Assembly: GCA_015066095.1 (NCBI GenBank)
Contig: SVPC01000001.1
Location: forward strand, 1 to 64,000
From: Oscillospiraceae bacterium
GTDB taxonomy: Bacteria > Bacillota > Clostridia > Oscillospirales > Acutalibacteraceae
Reading direction: 5' to 3'
Length of the DNA: 64,000 nt
Positions 60,285 through 64,000 of the stretch are shown in pieces. A model generated the notes under the pieces. It saw only the letters and a program-made list of their open reading frames with translations, was not told the origin of the DNA and ran no database searches. Positions within the stretch are counted from its first letter, which is position 1. Each line of letters begins with the position of its first letter. Made by a program: the position numbers and the translations under genes.

Positions 60285-61583
60285 ATGGAAAAAATTGCTG
60301 TTATAGGTGGCGGTCTTGCAGGTTGTGAAGCGGCTTTGCAAATTGCCGAGCAGGGTGTTAAGGTGGAACTTTATGAAATGAAACCTCACAAAAAAACACC
60401 CGCCCATAAAAGCGATAATTTTGCCGAACTTGTGTGTTCAAACTCCCTAAAAGCCAATCGTGTCGATTCCGCGGCGGGGCTTTTAAAGGAAGAAATGCGA
60501 CAGTTTGGTTCTATATGTATGAAAGCGGCCGAAAAATGCTCGGTTGCGGCAGGTGGTGCTTTGGCGGTAGACCGTGATATTTTTTCACAGTTTATTACCG
60601 AGGCAGTTAAAAACCACCCCAATATTACGGTTAAAAATGAAATTGTAAAATCGCTCGACCCCGACTCTGTTACGGTGGTGGCAACAGGACCTTTGACCGA
60701 TGACGAATTGGCACAGAGTATAGCCCGTATGTGTGAAAGTGAAAATTTAAGTTTTTACGATGCGGCAGCACCTATTGTCACAAAAGAGAGTGTTGATTTT
60801 TCTTCGGCTTTTTTTGCTTCGCGTTACGGCAAGGGTACAGACGATTATATTAACTGCCCCTTAAACAAAGAAGAGTATGAACTTTTTCATAAAGAACTTA
60901 TAAATGCCGAGAGTGCTTTACTTTCGGAATTTGATAAACCGCTTACCGTATACGAAGGTTGTATGCCCATTGAGGTATTGGCTAAAAGGGGAGAAGACTC
61001 AATCCGTTTTGGCCCCTTAAAACCTGTGGGACTTCGTGACCCTAAAACAGGGCACCGACCTTGGGCGGTGGTACAACTAAGACGTGAGAATGCCGCCGGA
61101 ACTTTGTTTAATTTGGTTGGTTTTCAGACTAATTTAAAATTTCCCGAACAAAAAAGGGTGTTTTCGCTTATCCCTGCTTTAAAAAATGCCGAATTTATGC
61201 GTTACGGCGTTATGCATCGCAACAGTTTTATAAATTCACCGCGATTGTTAAATAATGATTTGTCGCTTAAAAAATACCCAAACATCTTTTTCGCAGGTCA
61301 ACTGTCGGGTGTGGAAGGGTATATGGAATCGGCTTCCAGCGGAATTATAGCAGGTATAAACGCGGTAAAACGGTTAAAAGGCGAACAGGGTTTGGTTTTA
61401 CCTAAATTTACAATGATAGGCGCACTGCTCGGTTATATTACCGATAATACGGTTGAAAATTTTCAACCTATGGGCGCAAACTTTGGCATATTACCCCCAT
61501 TGATTGATAAAATCAAGGATAAAAGAGAGCGTTATATGGCTTTAGCCAAACGGTCACTTGATTGGTTTAAAAATAAGGAGTAA
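60285..61583 (+). CDS. trmFO: FAD/folate-dependent tRNA (uracil-54-C5)-methyltransferase TrmFO
   Basis: 432 residues with the FAD motif [14 protein letters not shown], the [12 protein letters not shown] and [12 protein letters not shown] family stretches, and the conserved cysteine in YEGCMPIE. It makes ribothymidine at position 54 of tRNAs using methylene-THF. It lies one base after topA, as in many Firmicutes. Confidence 0.96.
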   Translation: MEKIAVIGGGLAGCEAALQIAEQGVKVELYEMKPHKKTPAHKSDNFAELVCSNSLKANRVDSAAGLLKEEMRQFGSICMKAAEKCSVAAGGALAVDRDIFSQFITEAVKNHPNITVKNEIVKSLDPDSVTVVATGPLTDDELAQSIARMCESENLSFYDAAAPIVTKESVDFSSAFFASRYGKGTDDYINCPLNKEEYELFHKELINAESALLSEFDKPLTVYEGCMPIEVLAKRGEDSIRFGPLKPVGLRDPKTGHRPWAVVQLRRENAAGTLFNLVGFQTNLKFPEQKRVFSLIPALKNAEFMRYGVMHRNSFINSPRLLNNDLSLKKYPNIFFAGQLSGVEGYMESASSGIIAGINAVKRLKGEQGLVLPKFTMIGALLGYITDNTVENFQPMGANFGILPPLIDKIKDKRERYMALAKRSLDWFKNKE

Positions 61584-61586
61584 GTT

Positions 61587-62585
61587 ATGAGAGTTGTAGT
61601 AGATGCTTTTGGTGGAGATAATTCTCCTGTAGAAATTGTAAAAGGCGCTTGTCTTGCATCTAACGAATGTAAGATTGATATAACCCTTACAGGTGATAAG
61701 GAAAAAATCGAAGCAGTTATAAAGGACAATAACCTTAAATTTTACGGTGATTTAAAGATTGTGCATTGTACCGATGTTATGGATATGCATGATGACCCTA
61801 CAACACTTTTAAAGGCTCATAAAGAGTCTTCTATGGCTATGGCATTCGCTGAACTTTGCGAAGACAGGGCAGACGCTTTTGTATCGGCGGGTTCTACAGG
61901 TGCGGTGGTTGTTGGCGGTACATTGCTTGTTAAGAGAATAAAGGGTGTAAAGCGTCCCGCACTTGCAGGTATGATACCTTCACCAAATGGCCATTATATG
62001 CTTATGGATATGGGCGCAAATGCCGAATGCCGTCCTGAAATGATTGCGCAGTTTGGTATAATGGCAAGTGCTTATATGAAAGGTGTAGAGGGTAGAGAAA
62101 ACCCCACAATAGGTCTTTTGAACATTGGTACAGAAGATTCCAAGGGTGGCGAACTTCAAAAAGAATCTTATGCACTCTTAAAGGAAGCCCCCATAAACTT
62201 TGTTGGTAATATTGAATCACGCGAGATGCCTAAGGGCGTGTGTGATGCGGTTGTTACCGACGGTTTTACAGGCAATATTGCCTTGAAACTTATAGAAGGT
62301 ACTTCGATTACACTTTTCAAACTAATAAAAAATGCTTTATATAAAAATATATTCAACAAACTTGCGGCGCTTGTTATAAAGAAAGACCTTTATGCACTTA
62401 AAAGTATGATGGATAGCAGTGAAGTTGGCGGTGCACCCCTTTTAGGTGTACGCAAAACAGTTATTAAGGCTCACGGCAATTCGGATGCTAAGGCTCTTAA
62501 AAATGCTATTAAACAAGCGGTTAAATTTACAGAAGCTAATGTTATCGGTAACATAACAGAAGCACTTGCTAAAATTAAGGACTAA
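61587..62585 (+). CDS. plsX: Phosphate acyltransferase PlsX
   Basis: 332 residues with RVVVDAFGGDNSPVEIVKGA at the N-terminus, the SAGSTGAVVVGGTLLVKRIK stretch and CDAVVTDGFTGNIALK. It makes acyl-phosphate from acyl-ACP for phospholipid synthesis. It lies 3 bases after trmFO. The acyl carrier protein gene that often follows plsX is missing here. Confidence 0.96.
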   Translation: MRVVVDAFGGDNSPVEIVKGACLASNECKIDITLTGDKEKIEAVIKDNNLKFYGDLKIVHCTDVMDMHDDPTTLLKAHKESSMAMAFAELCEDRADAFVSAGSTGAVVVGGTLLVKRIKGVKRPALAGMIPSPNGHYMLMDMGANAECRPEMIAQFGIMASAYMKGVEGRENPTIGLLNIGTEDSKGGELQKESYALLKEAPINFVGNIESREMPKGVCDAVVTDGFTGNIALKLIEGTSITLFKLIKNALYKNIFNKLAALVIKKDLYALKSMMDSSEVGGAPLLGVRKTVIKAHGNSDAKALKNAIKQAVKFTEANVIGNITEALAKIKD

Positions 62586-62598
62586 GGATTAAATTATA

Positions 62599-63279
62599 AT
62601 GAAAGTTTTAGAGAAAAAACTTAATTACAAATTTAATAATATTGCTTTACTCGAAAATGCTTTGACACACTCGTCTTATGCTAATGAGATGAGAAACGGT
62701 ATCACCTCTAACGAAAGATTAGAGTTTTTGGGTGATTCTGTTTTATCTATTATTGTGGCTGAATATTTATTCCAAAATTTCAAATCCATACCTGAAGGTG
62801 AACTTACAAAACTCCGCGCTTCATTAGTATGTGAGAAATCTCTTTGCGCTTTTTCGCGTGAGTTAGGATTGGGTGAATTTTTAAGGCTCGGAAAAGGTGA
62901 AGAAAAAAGCGGCGGCAGAAAAAGAGATTCTATTTTAGCCGATGCTTTTGAGGCAGTACTTGCCGCGATTTATCTTGATGGCGGTATGGATGTTGCCAAA
63001 AAACACGTGTTACGCTTTATTTTACCCGAACTTGAGCACAGGGATGATGGTTGCTTTAAAGATTATAAAACGGTATTACAGGAGATAATTCAGCGTAATC
63101 CCGAAGAATCGGTTAGTTATATACTTAAAAGCGAGAGCGGTCCTGACCATAACAAGGTTTTTGAGGTTGAGGTACATCTAAATTCAAATGTTATAGGCAC
63201 GGGTAAAGGTAAAAATAAAAAACAAGCCGAGCAAATGGCAGCAAAACAGGCGCTTGAGCTTATGGGTACTAAAATATGA
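62599..63279 (+). CDS. rnc: Ribonuclease III
   Basis: 226 residues: RNase III domain with signature NERLEFLGDSVLSIIVAEYL and the acidic residues in DAFEAVLAAIYLDGG, then a C-terminal double-stranded RNA-binding domain (about 155-222; GKGKNKKQAEQMAAKQALEL). It processes rRNA precursors. Its stop overlaps the next start (ATGA). Confidence 0.97.
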   Translation: MKVLEKKLNYKFNNIALLENALTHSSYANEMRNGITSNERLEFLGDSVLSIIVAEYLFQNFKSIPEGELTKLRASLVCEKSLCAFSRELGLGEFLRLGKGEEKSGGRKRDSILADAFEAVLAAIYLDGGMDVAKKHVLRFILPELEHRDDGCFKDYKTVLQEIIQRNPEESVSYILKSESGPDHNKVFEVEVHLNSNVIGTGKGKNKKQAEQMAAKQALELMGTKI

Positions 63280-64000
63280 GTAAAAAACATTCTAATATTT
63301 CTATTTTTGTGCCACATATCGGTTGCCCTAATAAGTGTAGTTTTTGCAATCAGCGTTATATAACAGGTACTTGTAAAGCACCAAATGCCGGCGATGTTGA
63401 AAAAGCAGTAATTACGGCGGTAAAGTCTAAAAAATATGACCCAAACACTACCGAAATAGCCTTTTTTGGCGGTAGTTTTACTGCAATCAACCACAATTAT
63501 ATGATTAGCCTTTTGGAAGCGGCATCATCTTTTGTTAAAATAGGTCTTGTAAAGGGTATCAGAATTTCTACCCGTCCCGACGCTATTGATGATGAGATTT
63601 TAGAGCTTTTAAAAGAATATAATGTAACCGCTATTGAACTTGGCGCACAAAGTTTCAACAATCACGTTTTAAAAATGAATAACCGCGGTCATAATTCGCG
63701 CGATATTGAGGTGGCATCGGCACTTATAAAGAAGCACGGGTTTGAACTCGGTCTTCAAATAATGACAGGCCTTTATACCGATGATAACGAGTCGTTAGAG
63801 CGTACTGTAAAGAAAATCATCGAAATAAAGCCCAACACAGTGCGCATTTACCCAACTATTGTGCTTAAAGACACCGATTTGGCGGCACTTTATATTGACG
63901 GTATTTATAAACCGCAAACATTACCCGATGCTATAAAGATTTGCACAAAACTTTATATGATGCTTACAAAAGAAGGCATAAATGTTATCCGTTTAGGTCT
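63276..64000 (+). CDS. Elp3-like radical SAM protein (partial, runs off the window)
   Basis: The frame begins MSKKHSNISIFVPHIGCPNKCSFCNQRYITG at the ATG overlapping the rnc stop. CX3CX2C (CPNKCSFC) is the radical SAM cluster motif and AFFGGSFTAI is the Elp3-family GGS motif. About 241 residues are visible and the C-terminus is outside the window. The family is often called radical SAM protein or oxygen-independent coproporphyrinogen-like and is regularly found between rnc and smc in Clostridia. Its substrate is unknown. Confidence 0.88.
   Translation, partial: MSKKHSNISIFVPHIGCPNKCSFCNQRYITGTCKAPNAGDVEKAVITAVKSKKYDPNTTEIAFFGGSFTAINHNYMISLLEAASSFVKIGLVKGIRISTRPDAIDDEILELLKEYNVTAIELGAQSFNNHVLKMNNRGHNSRDIEVASALIKKHGFELGLQIMTGLYTDDNESLERTVKKIIEIKPNTVRIYPTIVLKDTDLAALYIDGIYKPQTLPDAIKICTKLYMMLTKEGINVIRLG

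Overview
The window is about 64 kb of an AT-rich Gram-positive chromosome. It most likely comes from an anaerobic gut-type member of class Clostridia (Oscillospiraceae/Ruminococcaceae-like). This is inferred from a T-box in front of pheST, an S-box in front of metK, an L20 leader in front of infC-rpmI-rplT, IreB, an FtsEX-PcsB-like hydrolase operon and tRNAs with encoded CCA. No rRNA gene is present, so the placement is an inference. Layout: 1-2.1 kb holds the tail of a membrane protein, tRNA-Ser, tRNA-Glu and tRNA-Met on the minus strand, a four-helix-bundle/membrane protein pair and small hairpin repeats. 2.1-10.1 kb holds an EamA exporter, then on the plus strand a PucR-type regulator, ftsE, ftsX, an M23 coiled-coil murein hydrolase, a VanZ protein, and a NifU-like/GGGtGRT pair. 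10.4-26.3 kb (minus) is a complete glycyl-radical-enzyme bacterial microcompartment locus. It has a B12-independent 1,2-propanediol dehydratase with its activase, shell proteins (BMC-H x5, BMC-T, PduU-like, EutN-like vertex), fuculose-phosphate aldolase, PduS-, PduP- and PduL-like proteins, an acetate/propionate kinase, an alcohol dehydrogenase and DeoR plus AraC regulators. Together they would turn fuculose/rhamnulose phosphate into DHAP and lactaldehyde, then 1,2-propanediol, propanal, and finally propanol plus propionate with ATP. 26.5-38.4 kb is an accessory island placed upstream of the intact uvrB-uvrA operon. Three truncated copies of the 5' end of uvrB, each cut after about the same codon and each followed by the same roughly 115-bp non-uvrB sequence, separate unrelated cargo blocks. 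A fourth, eroded copy of that end lies just before intact uvrB. The blocks are (A) a ligA fragment plus teichoic-acid/phosphopolymer genes, (B) a LicD protein plus a degenerate class II aldolase behind a structured leader, and (C) an ECF S component plus LarA. No recombinase is visible. I regard this uvrB-anchored stack as the best candidate for an undescribed system. 38.4-64 kb is mostly housekeeping: uvrB, uvrA, ireB, pheT (with an apparent one-base frameshift), pheS, a YwlG-like protein, an Lrp regulator with an aminotransferase, tRNA-His, tRNA-Gln, an ABC exporter, metK, infC (ATC start), rpmI, rplT, an rRNA methyltransferase, dprA, topA, trmFO, plsX, rnc and a partial Elp3-like radical SAM gene. 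A second recurring oddity is a roughly 140-bp GC-rich element downstream of both tRNA-Ser and tRNA-Gln. Each is bounded on one side by an inverted copy of that tRNA's T-arm and on the other by a direct copy of its 3' acceptor end.
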